This document shows, piece after piece, positions 37,441 through 49,803 of a stretch of 64,000 nt of DNA. The notes under the pieces are model-generated. The model was given only the letters and a program-made list of their open reading frames with translations. It was not told the origin of the DNA and searched no databases. The stretch covers positions 380,564-444,563 of the forward strand of contig HG738139.1 of the NCBI GenBank assembly GCA_000499405.2, given 5' to 3'. Source of the DNA: Onchocerca volvulus (taxonomy: Eukaryota; Nematoda; Chromadorea; Rhabditida; Onchocercidae). The position numbers and the translations under genes were made by a program. Positions within the stretch are counted from its first letter, which is position 1; each line of letters opens with the position of its first letter.

Positions 37441-39680
37441 TTATCAATCGATTTTCTACCTTAATGTATGCGAAGAATTCATTGTTAGAGAAATATGAAA
37501 AAAATTATGGTGGCAAAACAATGCAAATTTTAAAAAAAGCTGCAATATTTTTGGTTTACTTTAATTGCACTCGAAAATCAAACGAATAAAATGAAACGAA
37601 CATTGGACAATTAACGGTATATGGCATTTTTACATGAGAATTTCAAATTATAATAATGAATATGTGATTTTTAATGCTCATTTATTAACTTCTCCATGAA
37701 TGCAAAGTATTCTTTGAATTCATTCATTAATTAAATCTCGTTTCTGATTATTACCAAATTTGCATACAAATGAAAAAATAGTCCCGTTATCGCGATTCAT
37801 CTCCTACATTTTGAAGTTTAGGAATAAATATACTGTACAAATAAACTAGATATCCATGCAGATGTTAATGGCTGATTAGTTGGCTGCTACGATTTCGAAA
37901 TCTAATAAAAATTTGTCAAACTGTTTTTATGTATTCGAGCTGAAATGTTAGACGGATTGATAAGCAGAAAATATATAATTAAAACAGGTCTTTACTATAT
38001 TCTTTCTTCTAATACTCTGAAAAGGAACAACTTTGGATCGCTTAATTAAAAATATCCATGATACTAATTATTAATGAATTCGAAGAGTTCATTTGATTGA
38101 TGCGACAATCCAAAGATTCAAAATTGTTAAATGCTCTATCTTTTGCCCTGCTTTCAAATATGGCAACATAATCATTCTTAATTATTATGATGAAAGTTAA
38201 TTCTCTTCTCCCGATTTGGCAATATTAGGCACTAATTGTCAGTGACTTGCATCAATGGATGAAATCAGAAAAGCGCTTCACGAAGTTATAATTACAAGCA
38301 TCCTGGTCAAATGCCTTTTCGAACATAGTGTGACAATAATGTTTGAATTATTTTAGCGAAGAGAACTGCCAAATTGTCTTTATGCTACAATAGTTATTGA
38401 AGACGTGCAAATTTTTTTAAATGGCATCAAATCGTTTGTATAGTTAAAATCAGTGACTTAAAATTATCACTTTGTTGTTTTAATTGATTGAAATAACGGT
38501 AATCTCAAATCTTTTTCGGAAATTTCTCAATACATACCATGAAAATTTTAAACCAATGTATTGTAAAATATTTTTCTTAAAGAAATTTCTACTCTGCATT
38601 TAGCAAACTATTTACCTTTTCTTTCCGAATGCCCCAGCAGAATCAATTGAACGAACACATCGAATGATGAGCAAATTCTTCGTCATTATTGTGGTCAAAC
38701 CTCTCTGTTATGATGCAACTGAATATGAGAAAATAACAAAAAGATTGTAAAGTTACATTTTGCTTTTATATTTTTTCTGATTATCAGTTCGTCTATCGTT
38801 TATCTTAATATGGTGAAATTATTGAAATGAAATTCTTACCAAACTTGTATGTTTGTTGAAATACCAATGCTTGGATCGTTTGCACAGTCCTTATGAATGT
38901 GTGATAGTCTATTTGTTGTGGTAAGAAATACAGTAAAATGATGGATAACCATTCTATCTTTTCTTTTTTATCTTTAGAATTCAGCATTTGTAAATGACGA
39001 TAATTTTTCGTGGGAAATATTTGGTGAATGCAAAAAAATATTGAAAAAGATAAAAACGGAAAATTATTCTATATTGGTAAGGAAAGTGTGCTATAGATTT
39101 GTAATTAGAACAAAGCTGTAAAAATATTGAATAGTTTGTCTGTTTAATAACTGATAATGCCAGCATACATCAGAGATTGTGATGCGATGATCTCAGACAT
39201 AGTGAAAAAATAAATAAAACTAATTTCTAAACTAATTCATAGCTAAGTTGATTGAATTATATGCATAAATAAGTTGCAGTGAGTGATTTATCAAATATTG
39301 TTCTTTATGATTATCACCGCTATGCAATAACGAGTTCCAGAAACGAAAAAAAAAAAAAGAACAAACACTTTGGTTATATATTCTTCATATATAATTTTAC
39401 AGTTTCGATTATCCTATAGAATTCGGAGTTATGGTTTCTGTTAAATCGTTTTTATTAAAATGTTTGGCCTGCAAGTGATAATCGGAAATAATCAGAATCA
39501 AAAAATATACAAAAAAGACACTTCTTTACCTTTTGTTTCATTTTTATGATACTCATAAGGGAAACAATTTTAGATTGCTTAATTAAAAATATTCACGGTA
39601 TAATTATTAATGAATTTAAAGGAAAAGTTTATCTAATGAATGAAGTTGTACGACAATTTAAAGTCGATCAGCTATCATTC
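37441..39680. repeat. Flanking part of the long repeat family
   Basis: The region around 37840-37920 is nearly identical, in reverse, to 61850-61930. Bases 38630-39050 repeat 35040-35460 directly, and 37460-37690 recurs at 40215-40470 and, reversed, near 47150-47350 and 62090-62310. No coding capacity was found; a shared open frame near 38805-38987 is not conserved in other copies. Confidence 0.7.
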
Positions 39681-39689
39681 AATTCTTTA

Positions 39690-41583
39690 CATTTAAAATA
39701 ATAGAATTTTCAAAGAGGATGAATTGAACAAATTGAAATTGCACAAATAAGTGCAAAACAGAACATTGTGCAATCAACGTGCATCACATTGAAGATGTTC
39801 ATACTATACTCTTTCCTTTATCTTTCTAATATCACTGATCAATAATCTGTCTAATGTTGACATCACTGATATTCTAAGACTGAAACGAATTAATGATGGA
39901 ATGCAGGTTTCTTAGGCTACTACCTGTCTGGCTTGTCTGATCCATTTTGATGAAAGACTGTCTGGACCAATTATTAAGTCTGTAAGTTCGACTGTTTCTA
40001 TTGGTAGTAGCTAAATACATAAGGCTGGCAATCATTTGCTCCGTCATTTTTTGGAAGTCGTTGTTCAACAGCGACAATATATATTGATAATGGTGGAATA
40101 AATTTCAAATAGACCACTGCACAAATTCATAAATTCTGTTTTCGATAATTCAAGAGATTTTATAGAATTACAACTATGATTTACAATGATTTCATTATTG
40201 TCAATCGATTTTCCACTTTAATGTATGCGAACAATTCATTGTTAGAAAAAATACGAAAAAAAATTATGATAGGAAAACATTGCAAATTAAAAAAAAAAAC
40301 GCTGCAATATTTTTAGTTTACTTTCATTGCACTCAAAAAAAAAAAAAAAAAAGGTGAATAGAACAAACGAATGTTGGAAAGTTAACGGTATATGGCATTT
40401 TGACATGAGAACTTGAAACTATAATAATGAATATGTGATTCTTAATGTTCATTTATTTACTTCTCTATTAATGCAAAGTATTCCTTGAATTTATTGATTA
40501 ATTAAATTTCGTTTCTGACGACTACCGCTCTTTTTAAAATATGATAATACAATTATTCCTAAATTATCACAATGAAAGTTCCCATGAGAAAGAGAGTTCT
40601 CTTTTTCTAACTGATAATATTATCATGATCATTTTCACTTCTGTTTTCAAATAAATAGGATCAAAACAGCAATTCACGGAAATTATTTAAGATTTTAGCT
40701 AAGCTTTCTTTTTTCAAAGCGGTGCAATTAAAGTTTCAGAACTACATTACGAAAAGAAATGTCAAATTTTATGCCACAGTGAGTGAGAGATGATCATATT
40801 GAATGAATATACATTTTTTAAATAGCGCCAAACTGCTTGCATTGTTAAAACATCGATTTGAAATTATCATTTTGTTGTTTCAGTTGATTAAAATAACGCT
40901 AGTTTCGAATCTTTTCCTGAAAATTATCAATATTATGATGAGTTTAAACTAACTGATTGCAGAATACTTTTATCAAAGAGTTTCTATCCTGCATTTAGCA
41001 AGCTATTTACCTTCTCTAACCCGAAGTACACCAGTAGAACCAATTGAACGAACACACCGATTGATGGGCATAGTTATTTCATTATTGCGGTCAAACTATA
41101 GCTGTTATAAATGCATACAAATGACAAGAATGCAACTGAATATCAGAAAATGATAAAAGAATAAAAAATCGCGTCTTGCTTTTATATTCTTTCTGATAGC
41201 ACTACTATCTTAATATGATGATATTGGAATGACGTCTCTTTCTTCGTACTAAGCCTGTATGTTTGTTAAATATATTAATGCTTGGATGGTTCACACAACT
41301 TTTATGATTTTTGATCGCCCGATTATTGTGTTGTGAAATATGTTAATATATTTTTTTGGAATTCATCATTTGTAAATGATAATGAATATGGGAAAAAAGT
41401 ATTTGGTAAATACAAAAACTGAATGCAAAAAAACATTGAAAATTATGGAACTAATTCTTTTTATACAGTAAGACAGAAAATTGATTAGCATAATGCGATA
41501 TCTTAGCAAATTTTTATGTAATTTTATAATTTCTTTCAGATGACTTGGATGAAAAAATAACTTAAGGCAAATGTGTTCAGATG
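39690..41583 (-). repeat. Long repeat family, copy 6 with flank
   Basis: Landmarks of the unit appear in reverse between 39690 and 40330. The hairpin at 40058-40076 keeps a full stem with one G-T wobble (GTCGTTG/CAGCGAC), and the long-range pair GCTACTACC/GGTAGTAGC is intact. 41010-41470 is another copy of the 35040-35460 segment. Homology to the family stops at about 41583, where Helitron-like sequence begins. Confidence 0.75.
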
Positions 41584-42403
41584 ATCCTCAAAGATATCGA
41601 CGTTATGATAGTGCATAATGCAATTTATAGATTACCTCTTTGACTTCTTATGTTGGATTGTGTCTTGAATCGCCTCTTTGTCGTAAATTTTACTATTGAT
41701 CTAAACCACACATTTTGAAGGATTGACCCTGAGCTTTGTTAATGGTGAATCAAACGTCTATCGAATTGGGAATTCAATCTATTAAATTGAAATGGTGTAT
41801 CCGTTGGAATCACAGGAATGCGCTGACGGAGCCTCGCAAGTTCTCCGATTGATTTCAGATCTTGACACAACCTTGTATTCGACTAGGCCATCATTTTTAT
41901 ATAGGTATATGCTTATTTTTTTTCACATGTGACCTCCGTTGCAACCAAAAGTAAGCGACGGGCGGAATTTTTTGATTCCAACCAGAAATATGCAAAACAA
42001 TAATTTGGGAATATTTTGTTAACACTGAGAATTATAAAAAGAAACGAAAATTCTAAAAACAATAATGTTCATTTTTTTATCTATACACTTAAATACATCT
42101 TACTTATATATTTCCTCATATTTTGCTTTTTATTTATGAAATTAAACGAAATTAAAGTAATTACAATATAATGAAAGAAGAAAAGAGTCAATTAGTTCAG
42201 AGTAATTTATCAAATAATAATAAATTTCAAATAAGCAGTTTGTAATTATAATTTTAAATTACAATCACAGCAAATACATGTATATATAATCCTTTAGAAG
42301 CTGCAGTAGTTCAATGCGCTATTTTAATTTTTTTAATTTCAATATCTTGCGAAAATTTATTGTTATTTAATATTGTTCATTATTGTTTATCATTATTATT
42401 ATC

Positions 42404-42459
<56 letters not shown>

Positions 42460-42503
42460 CATTATTATTGTTATTATCATTATTACTATTGTTATTATTA
42501 CTA

Positions 42504-42539
<36 letters not shown>

Positions 42540-42731
42540 CTGTTATTATTATTACTTTCATTATTATTACTATTATTATTATTAAGGAAAAGAAAGGGAG
42601 AGACAGATGGGAGGTGGAGGAATAGTGAGAGAAAAAGAGGAAGGCGGAGTCAATAAACACCTAAGCAATCGGTGGAGAACTTCCAGAGATCTACGAGGGG
42701 GCACTGATATTTACATTTTTACTTATATAGA
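41584..42731 (-). mobile_element. Decayed Helitron piece with Pif1-type helicase remnant
   Basis: On the minus strand about 41890-41690, two frames give RIPVIPTDTPFQFNRLN and, after a shift, FTINKAQGQSFKMCG. These match the C-terminal helicase motifs of Helitron transposases (RIPLIP-type and TINKSQGQ-type), which drive rolling-circle transposition. At least one frameshift separates them, so no working protein is made. The minus-strand sequence at 42731 begins TCTATATAAGTAAAAATG, typical of Helitron 5' ends, and sits exactly where family A repeat sequence resumes. The low-coordinate end has no CTRR with hairpin, so it is probably truncated. A (TTA)n microsatellite fills its middle. Confidence 0.8.
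42393..42583. repeat. (TTA)n trinucleotide microsatellite
   Basis: About 190 bases of mostly TTA units with scattered TCA, TTG and TAC variants. Open frames across it on both strands (runs of Leu, Ile or Tyr) are products of the repeat and not genes. Confidence 0.95.
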
Positions 42732-42734
42732 TGT

Positions 42735-44090
42735 TTCCGTTTGATTTCATTTTGTTTCCGTTTTTTTAAATCGGACAAGATGAAATGTTTTAGATAAAAA
42801 GAATTACCAAAAGTGTTTTCAGACAAATGATAGAATTGTAATTAATCAGAGTGATTATGATTAATCAAAGTCTAACATGCAATGTCTACTTGAGATTTGG
42901 TTCCTCCATTATTAATGTACATTGTCGCTGTTGAAAAGCGACTCCCCAAAAAATGGCAGAGCAAGTTATGCCAACCAACTCATTTGTAAGCTAACACCAA
43001 TAGAAACAGTCGAACTTACAAACTTAATAATTGGTCCAGACAGTCATTCATCAGAATGGATCAGACAAGCCAAGCAGGTAGTAACTTACCAATCCTCGAA
43101 TTTTATCATCAATTTGTTTCGTTCTTAACATAACAGCAATGCCAGCATTAGGCAGATTACTAATCACTGATGATTAGAAAGATAAAGAAAAGATATATTA
43201 TGGACATGCAGTTTCAATGTAATGCATGCAAACTGCACAATGTTTTATTTGCATTTTTATACATTTCCCGGTTATCAATCCGTCTATCGCTTGCAGTTTC
43301 AATATTTCAATTTAAATGGTTTAAAGGAAACCATAACTTCGATTTATATCGGATAATCGGAGCTGTACAATTGCATGTGAAGAATGGGCAGTCAAAGTTC
43401 TTTTGTTTTTTTTTCTTTTGAAATCGTCAGTGCAATTAAGTAACGATTTTAGTCGGAAACGATGCTTGTCAATTACTGAATGAAAGTTGTGATCATCCGA
43501 AATTGAATATTAAAGAGATGTAAAGATGTTAATTAGACCGGAAGATAATTTTTTTTATGAAGAATTTACTTCGAAAAAATATTTTTGTCCAATGTTTATG
43601 GTTTCTCTCGTCGAAATGATCAAATAGCCTTATAATGACTAAAATCATTTGAAGGAATGTCTGATTGACGAGCAAATTAATTGATAAAGTATGACTGAAA
43701 AAATGAAAATTGCTTAAAAAAAAGCAATGTATCCGCTCTTTTATTTTTTATTTTTATTTTTATTTTTTTTTTTAAATGGAGTAGCCTATTTCTTATTTTT
43801 TTGGAAAATTTTCCTTGAAAGTGATTATTTTTTCTGCAATTAAATAAATAGTTGTAACTAAAAGATGCATATTAAGAATCATACTTTCATTATTGATAAT
43901 ATTGCTTGAAGTGTCATAATCCTTAAGACACATCGCCCGTTTTTTGAATGCACTGAAGTAAATTAGAAATATTGCAACTTTTTGAAAATTTGCATTGTAT
44001 TTCCACCATAATTTTATCATCTATTCTTAAATAGTAAATTCTTCTTATACATAAGATAAAAAATCGACTACCACAATGTGAAATCTTTTC
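42735..44090 (+). repeat. Long repeat family, copy 7 (A type, forward, most complete)
   Basis: Nearly identical to 32637-33848 but without the gaps. It runs from GTTTCCGTTTGATTTCATTT through the hairpin at 42927-42945 to CGACTACCACAATGTG, and joins directly to a B unit, showing A-B tandem order. Confidence 0.88.
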
Positions 44091-44820
44091 AAATTATAAT
44101 GTAGTTCTATGATTTCTTTGAGATGTTCTTGACAAAAAAGATTATTTAAGGCAAATGTGTTCAGATGATAGACAGGATCATTCAATAATTAGTCAAAAAT
44201 TCGTCAAATTGATGAAACTCAGATTTTATCAATTATGCAATGATGAGCTTAGTGGAGATTTAGATTACAGTTATCGATATATTGTTGTTGTCGTAACAAC
44301 TTTCCAAAAAATAACAGAGCGATAATTACCATCCATGTAAATCACGACTGCTACCAATAGAGACAATCGAACATACAGGCTTGACAATTAGGCCAACCAT
44401 TCATTAAGATGGGATCAAACAAACTAGACAGGTAGCAGCCTTTTCATACCACAAGCGTTGTATCCGTTCGTTCTTTTTTTAGTATCCCAGCGATGTCAAT
44501 ATTCGACAGATTACTAATCAGTGATGATCAGAAAGATAAAGAAAAGATATCTCATGAACATACATTTTCAATGAGATGCATGCTAACTGCATTTCCAATG
44601 TTTCATTCGCATTTCCTTGTGCAATTTCAGTTCGTCCATTCAACCTGTCCTTCCTGAAAATTCTAATGTATTATGCTGGTGGTTGAATGAACTGGATGAC
44701 ATCTGCACTCTTTTTTTTCTTGCATAATGAATCACTGGATCATTTTTTGCAATAATTTATGACTCATCCAGGATTTAATATAACTTAATATTTCCCTTCC
44801 TGTTGATATTCTTAAGACAA
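44091..44820 (+). repeat. Long repeat family, copy 8 (B type, forward)
   Basis: Hairpin near 44285-44301 (GTTGTT/AACAAC). The long-range stem is CTGCTACC (44348-44355) with GGTAGCAG (44431-44438): the A-T pair of other copies is a G-C pair here. Homology to 62870-63090 ends near 44820, where the Helitron remnant starts. Confidence 0.82.
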
Positions 44821-44824
44821 AAGC

Positions 44825-46754
44825 AAATCAAAAAAAATATAAGAGATCGCGATATTGCCACATAACGTGAATTAATTCTTTCAGGAATAAAAAAAAAGCA
44901 AATAAATGGAATGAGCAGAATGAATCATTTAGATAGCAGTTATTCGGTAAAAAGTTCTGCAGAAAATGATTAGTGATGTTTTGTTGAAATTTATATTCCC
45001 GATATATGAATTTATGTTATTTGAGATTTGTATCTCGAACAGTTTATATTTGAAATAACCGCCAACTTCTTCTCCTCCCTTGCGTCGTTCAAATGATTTA
45101 CTTGCATTCCATGTGTAATACTTAGGCACTTCCGAATATAACAGTGTTTTCGCAAATGCGTCAGCTTGATATAATATAGCAGTTAACGAAGAAAGCAGCT
45201 AACGTTGTATCGGTGGTATCAAGGCTATCTATTGCACATTTGTATCTGTGAAATAAATGCGTTGTTCATTTTCTAGATGTACTGCTAAATGAACAACAGC
45301 TGGACTTCATTCATGTCTGGGAAATGCGAAATTTAGCCATACAGGTTCATTGCTGTTTATGTATCTTCCGGTCTAAAACTGCGCGATTTCATCGATATGT
45401 AATACGCATTCCTAACGCTTATGTCGGGCTGCACGTCAAAAACTGCCATGTTGCTGCCTTTATTCACGCACTTACAAATGTATTTGATCGATGTGCAGTA
45501 TTCCACGTTTATGTGCTTTGTATGCTTTTAATAGCAAAGGCGAATATAGAACAACCCACTGGTTGTCCTTTTGCCGATTTTCTGTATAAAGGATATCCAT
45601 CGTTTCTTATAACTGTGTTGGATACTAATACTCGAGGATATTACTTACAGTATTTTCCATCTATCATGCATGGTGTACTTGGATTCAGTGTATCGCAAGG
45701 TTCATGTAACATATTTTTTTGTCATAACGTTACGATTTCTGCGCTGAACGACGTCATTTGGAAGTACGAGTTGTATTTCTTGATTTTAGATATTAAACGC
45801 TTTTATTCGCGGTATATCTGACAAGCAAAGTTTTTAATGGCTCTAGTGGTTCTTCATGTTGAGGCAGTTTATTTTTTTTATTTTGGCGCAACACATTTCT
45901 TTCATTTCTCCAGTAAATTTCAGAGCCTTGCAATAAAGACATACTTCAGTCATGGTGCCAATGAGAACATGCGGGCTCAAACTATAATCATCAGCTGGGT
46001 TGTACCAGAATGCAAAACAATTTAAACTCAATTTAGAGTGACTGCTGAACATGGAATCGTTTTGACGATGATCACGAAATACTTAAGGTGACGCGACATA
46101 GTTTCAAAAGTGACGATAAACATGTTTACCACTAAAAACGCTCCAATTCACGGATAAACGACAAAGATCGACACAGCAACAGCAACAGCTCGGAATTCCA
46201 AGGGTTCCAGTTCGACAGTTCAAAGCGACGCAACAGTAGCAACAATCCGACAGTTCACTTGAATAGTATTCTTCTCCATCAGCGACAAGGGAAAGAATAA
46301 CCCAGCGATCAATTTGCCTGGATGTTCTCTGATAATTGTTTGTGACGATGAATCATTCTTCATTAATCAATAAAACTTTTCTCAACAGTATTCATCTCTG
46401 TTACAAAATACACAAAAAACCTCTTCACACTTATTGCTGACCTAGCCTAATCACAATAGCAAGAATCAGTCTCCAATCTAACCAAACTGCCAATCAAATT
46501 ACAAAATATCAGTTTTTTTCCCAGCATTAGGAGCATGTCCTTTCTTTTTTCTTTTTTTTCACTTACCAGACTGAGCTGCAGCATCGCGTGTATAAAAACA
46601 TGAGCGTATTCGAATGCAACTTTGTGTCAAAATTTCAAAGTAAAAGGTAAGGACTTTCCTATAATTAAGATTTGAATTAATAAGACGCGTGCTTAAGAAT
46701 TTTCGGATTTAAGATTTTTGGACAAAGAAACATTGACATTTTTATTTATGTAGA
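44825..46754 (-). mobile_element. Decayed Helitron with Rep-domain remnants
   Basis: Minus-strand translations recall Helitron transposases in the expected order: EVCLYCKALKFTGEMKEMCC (about 45950-45880), then GRYINSNEPVWLNFAFPRHE and AVVHLAVHLENEQRIYFTDT (about 45370-45240), then PKYYTWNASKSFERRKGG (about 45127-45070). These are the N-terminal zinc-binding and helitron-like N regions that precede the HUH Rep nuclease. Stops and frame changes interrupt every part. The HUH active site and helicase were not found in this piece. The minus-strand 5' end reads TCTACATAAATAAAAATG at 46754, with A before it, as for insertion between A and T. Repeat-family sequence flanks both sides. Confidence 0.85.
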
Positions 46755-46756
46755 TT

Positions 46757-46832
46757 AGCTAGAGCCGGACACACGAAGCATGACCGGCCCCCATAGACTA
46801 ACTGGATCGGCCACTCGGAGGGGTCCAGCTAG
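46757..46832. other. GC-rich 76-bp island next to the Helitron 5' end
   Basis: Strongly GC-rich in an AT-rich region, bounded by AGCTAG and CAGCTAG. On the minus strand it ends with a GCCGG...CCGGC hairpin, then CTCTAGCTAA, directly abutting the TC of the neighbouring element. That is the layout of a Helitron 3' end (hairpin, then CTRR). Confidence 0.6.
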
Positions 46833-46899
46833 TTCATTAATAATATCACGAATATTTTAAATGATCTGAAATTTTTCTCTTTAGAATACTTGAGGGAAA

Positions 46900-48660
46900 G
46901 AAGAAAAAGATCTGACATATTTTTCTGATTATCAGTTCTTCTAACGTTTCGGTTCCAACACTTCAATAAGAACAGTTTGACAAATTATTACGATAAATCA
47001 ATTAGCCACTAAAATCTATACGGATATCTAATTTATTTGTACGGTATTTTACTCCTATATATTAGCTTGTAGAATGAACCGCGACAACAATTTATCCTAC
47101 AAGAGAATATCTTTTCGAATATCTTTTCGTTTGTTTGCAAAATATTTATTATTATAATTTAAAATTCTCATGTCCAAAATATCATTTATCGTTAACTGCC
47201 CAAATTCGTTTGTTTTATTCATTTGTTTTTTGAGTGCAATGAAAGTAAACTAGAAATATTGCAGCGTTTTTTAAAATTTGCATTGTTTTCCTATCATAAT
47301 TTTTTTCGCATTTTTTCCAACAATGAATTCTTCGCATACATTAAAGTGGAAAATCGATAGACAATAATGAAATCTTTGTAAATCATAGTCGTAATTCGAC
47401 AAGATGAAATGTTTTGGACAAAAGGATTATCGGAAGTATTTTTAAAAGAATGATAGGATTATGATTCATCAAAGTGTTAAATATGCAATATCTACTTGAT
47501 ATTTATCAATACATATTGTCGATGTTGAACAGCGACTTCCCAAAAAATGATGGAGCAAACAATTGCCAGCCCTATGTATATGCTAGCTACCAATGGAAAC
47601 AGTCGTAACTTACAGACTCATTAATTGGTCCAATCATTCATCAAAATGGATCAGACAAGCCAGGCAGGTAGTAGCTTACGAAGAGCTCTAATTTCACTTT
47701 AATTTGTTTTGGTCTTAACGTAACATCAATGTCAGCATTAGGCAGATTACTAATCAGTGATGATTAGAAAGACAAAGGAAAGATATATATTAGGAATATG
47801 CACTTTCAATATGATGCATGCAAACTGCACAATGTTTCATTTGCATTTTTATGTATTTCCCGTCTGTCCTTTACAGTCTCAAAATTTCGATAAAAACCTT
47901 GGCGGAAACATGACTGCGATTTCTATCGGATCATCGGAATGTAAAATTGCATGTGAAGAATAAGCAGTTTAAGTCCTTCCACTTACTTTTTTTTTTTTTT
48001 TTTTTTTTTGGAAATTATCAGTGCAATGAAGTAACGATTGTCGTCAGAAACGTGACTTACCAATACTGAATGCAAAGAGTGCTGAATGAAAATTGTGATC
48101 GATCCAAAATTGAGGTTGTAATGATATTAATTAGACCGAAAATTAATTTTTGCTGAAAAAAAATTACTTCAAAGAAATATTTTTGTCCAGTGTTTACAAC
48201 CTATGTTTCTCCGAAATGATCGAACAACTCTAATAATGGTTAAAATCATTCGAATGAATGTTTGATAAGCAAACTAATTAAATGTTGTTAAATACAACTA
48301 AATTAATGGAAGTTTTAAACAATACAACCGCCCTATTTCTTAATTTTCGGAAAATGTTGTAACCATAAGATGCGTATAAAGAAGAATCACACTTTCATTA
48401 TTATCAATCGAAGCTTCTATGGCCAAAGTGTTACATATCTTTAAGTATGCGTTGCTCGTTTATTTCATTGATTTATTTTTTGAATGCAATTGAAACAAAT
48501 TAAAAATATTGCAACTTTTATATTGTATTCTTCTCATAATTTTTCTACTATTTTGTTTAAACAATGAATTCTTCCTATCCATTAAGACGGAAAATCGATT
48601 AGCATAATAATGAAATTTTTGCAAATTATAATCATAATTCTATGATTTCTTTCAGATGTT
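46900..48660 (+). repeat. Long repeat family, copy 9 (A type, then start of B)
   Basis: Resumes the family after the Helitron. The hairpin at 47519-47537 has one mismatch (GTCGATG/CAGCGAC), and 47740-47768 has the small hairpin CTAATCA-GTGA-TGATTAG. The end matches the first bases of a B unit and stops abruptly at about 48660, the right border of the repeat block. Confidence 0.82.
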
Positions 48661-49800
48661 TTTACTTCTTACCTTTCGCTGTGTTCACTTCCTGCTAATT
48701 CTGTTCATATTTTTTCCAGTTTTAATATGAAACAAATACTGCGATGCGGACGATGCATTAATTTCGATATGGAACTGAATTTGATTCAGTTAAATTAAAA
48801 ATTCAAAATTAATTAGTCACCACTTCTTTATATGATAAAATTTTGAAAAAATCATAAAGAAATAAATAGATGATTGTAATATTGATTATTTATTATCAAT
48901 AATCTAAAACAAAGGTCGAATAATTAAAAATGTGTTTTGTGGACTAATTGTGTTTTTGTTGACGACAGAAACGTAGAATATCAATACCGTTCTTGCTTCT
49001 TGTTTTTGACGGTAAAATTCTTGACGCTTTAGCTGACCGGTTGATTTTGATCATTGGTTCCACCGAAGGAACATTTTTATTTTCATCCAGATGTATTTGT
49101 ATGATTTCAGTCGAAGAGCTTATAGATGGAATCTCACAATATACTTCATAATAATTCAAATTTTAAAGTAATTTGCAGATTTAATTAAAAAAAAAATACA
49201 TTTTAGATTTTTCTGTTATCCCAAGAAGTTGATTTCTAGAAATTCTCTTTATCAAAAACTATTCCCAGTTTCATTTCTCATACTGATATATTGAATAATA
49301 AATATTTGATAATGAATTTCGTTTTAGTTAAATTCAAATTTGATTTTTAATGAATCCTGCTGTACTTAATGTACATTTTAATTCATATCAGTTTGACTGA
49401 ATTTCTTAGTGGTTCGTGAGATAGGGGAACAGAGGGAGGAATCTTCTGCTTGTTATTATGAATTTTGAAATCATAAAAAAATCGTTTTATGAAATTTTTT
49501 TTTTCTCAGTAGGTGGAATTGATGTATTTTGGAACTTCAAATGTGACAACACTTCCCTATATTTTTTGCGGCCGATGAATCAATTTCAATATAAATTGTA
49601 TGTTTTACTTTGATAATTAATTATCATTGATATGGTATTATGCTCTGGGAATAAGCCATCAGTTCATTTATCCCGCACATTAATTAATTTTAGCTGTCAG
49701 CTAAAAACTTGCTCTGTTAAGCTTCTACTTTTTCAATTATTCATTGTTTTTCTTTTTTCCTCATTTAAATTTTCAACTTTGGCGGCATGTTGACTATACT
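48661..49800. other. Region with weak exon-like pieces, no assembled gene
   Basis: On the plus strand, TTTTTTCCAG at 48710-48719 is followed by ATG at 48727 and a 23-residue frame with a CGRC motif. On the minus strand, 48944-49159 encodes about 70 residues rich in Ser, Lys and Arg (PSISSSTEIIQIHLDENK) and could be a last exon. Neither could be connected to other exons, so both remain unproven. Confidence 0.3.
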
Positions 49801-49803
49801 CAG

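Noticed and set aside
39901..40035. tRNA-like closing stem (GCTACTACC/GGTAGTAGC)
   Set aside because: No canonical D, anticodon or T arms between the strands; treated as part of the repeat.
42360..42660. Long open frames on both strands coding for runs of Leu, Ile or Tyr
   Set aside because: They are translations of the (TTA)n microsatellite.
45324..45821. 165-residue plus-strand open frame
   Set aside because: The opposite strand carries the Helitron motifs in the right order; this frame is its shadow.
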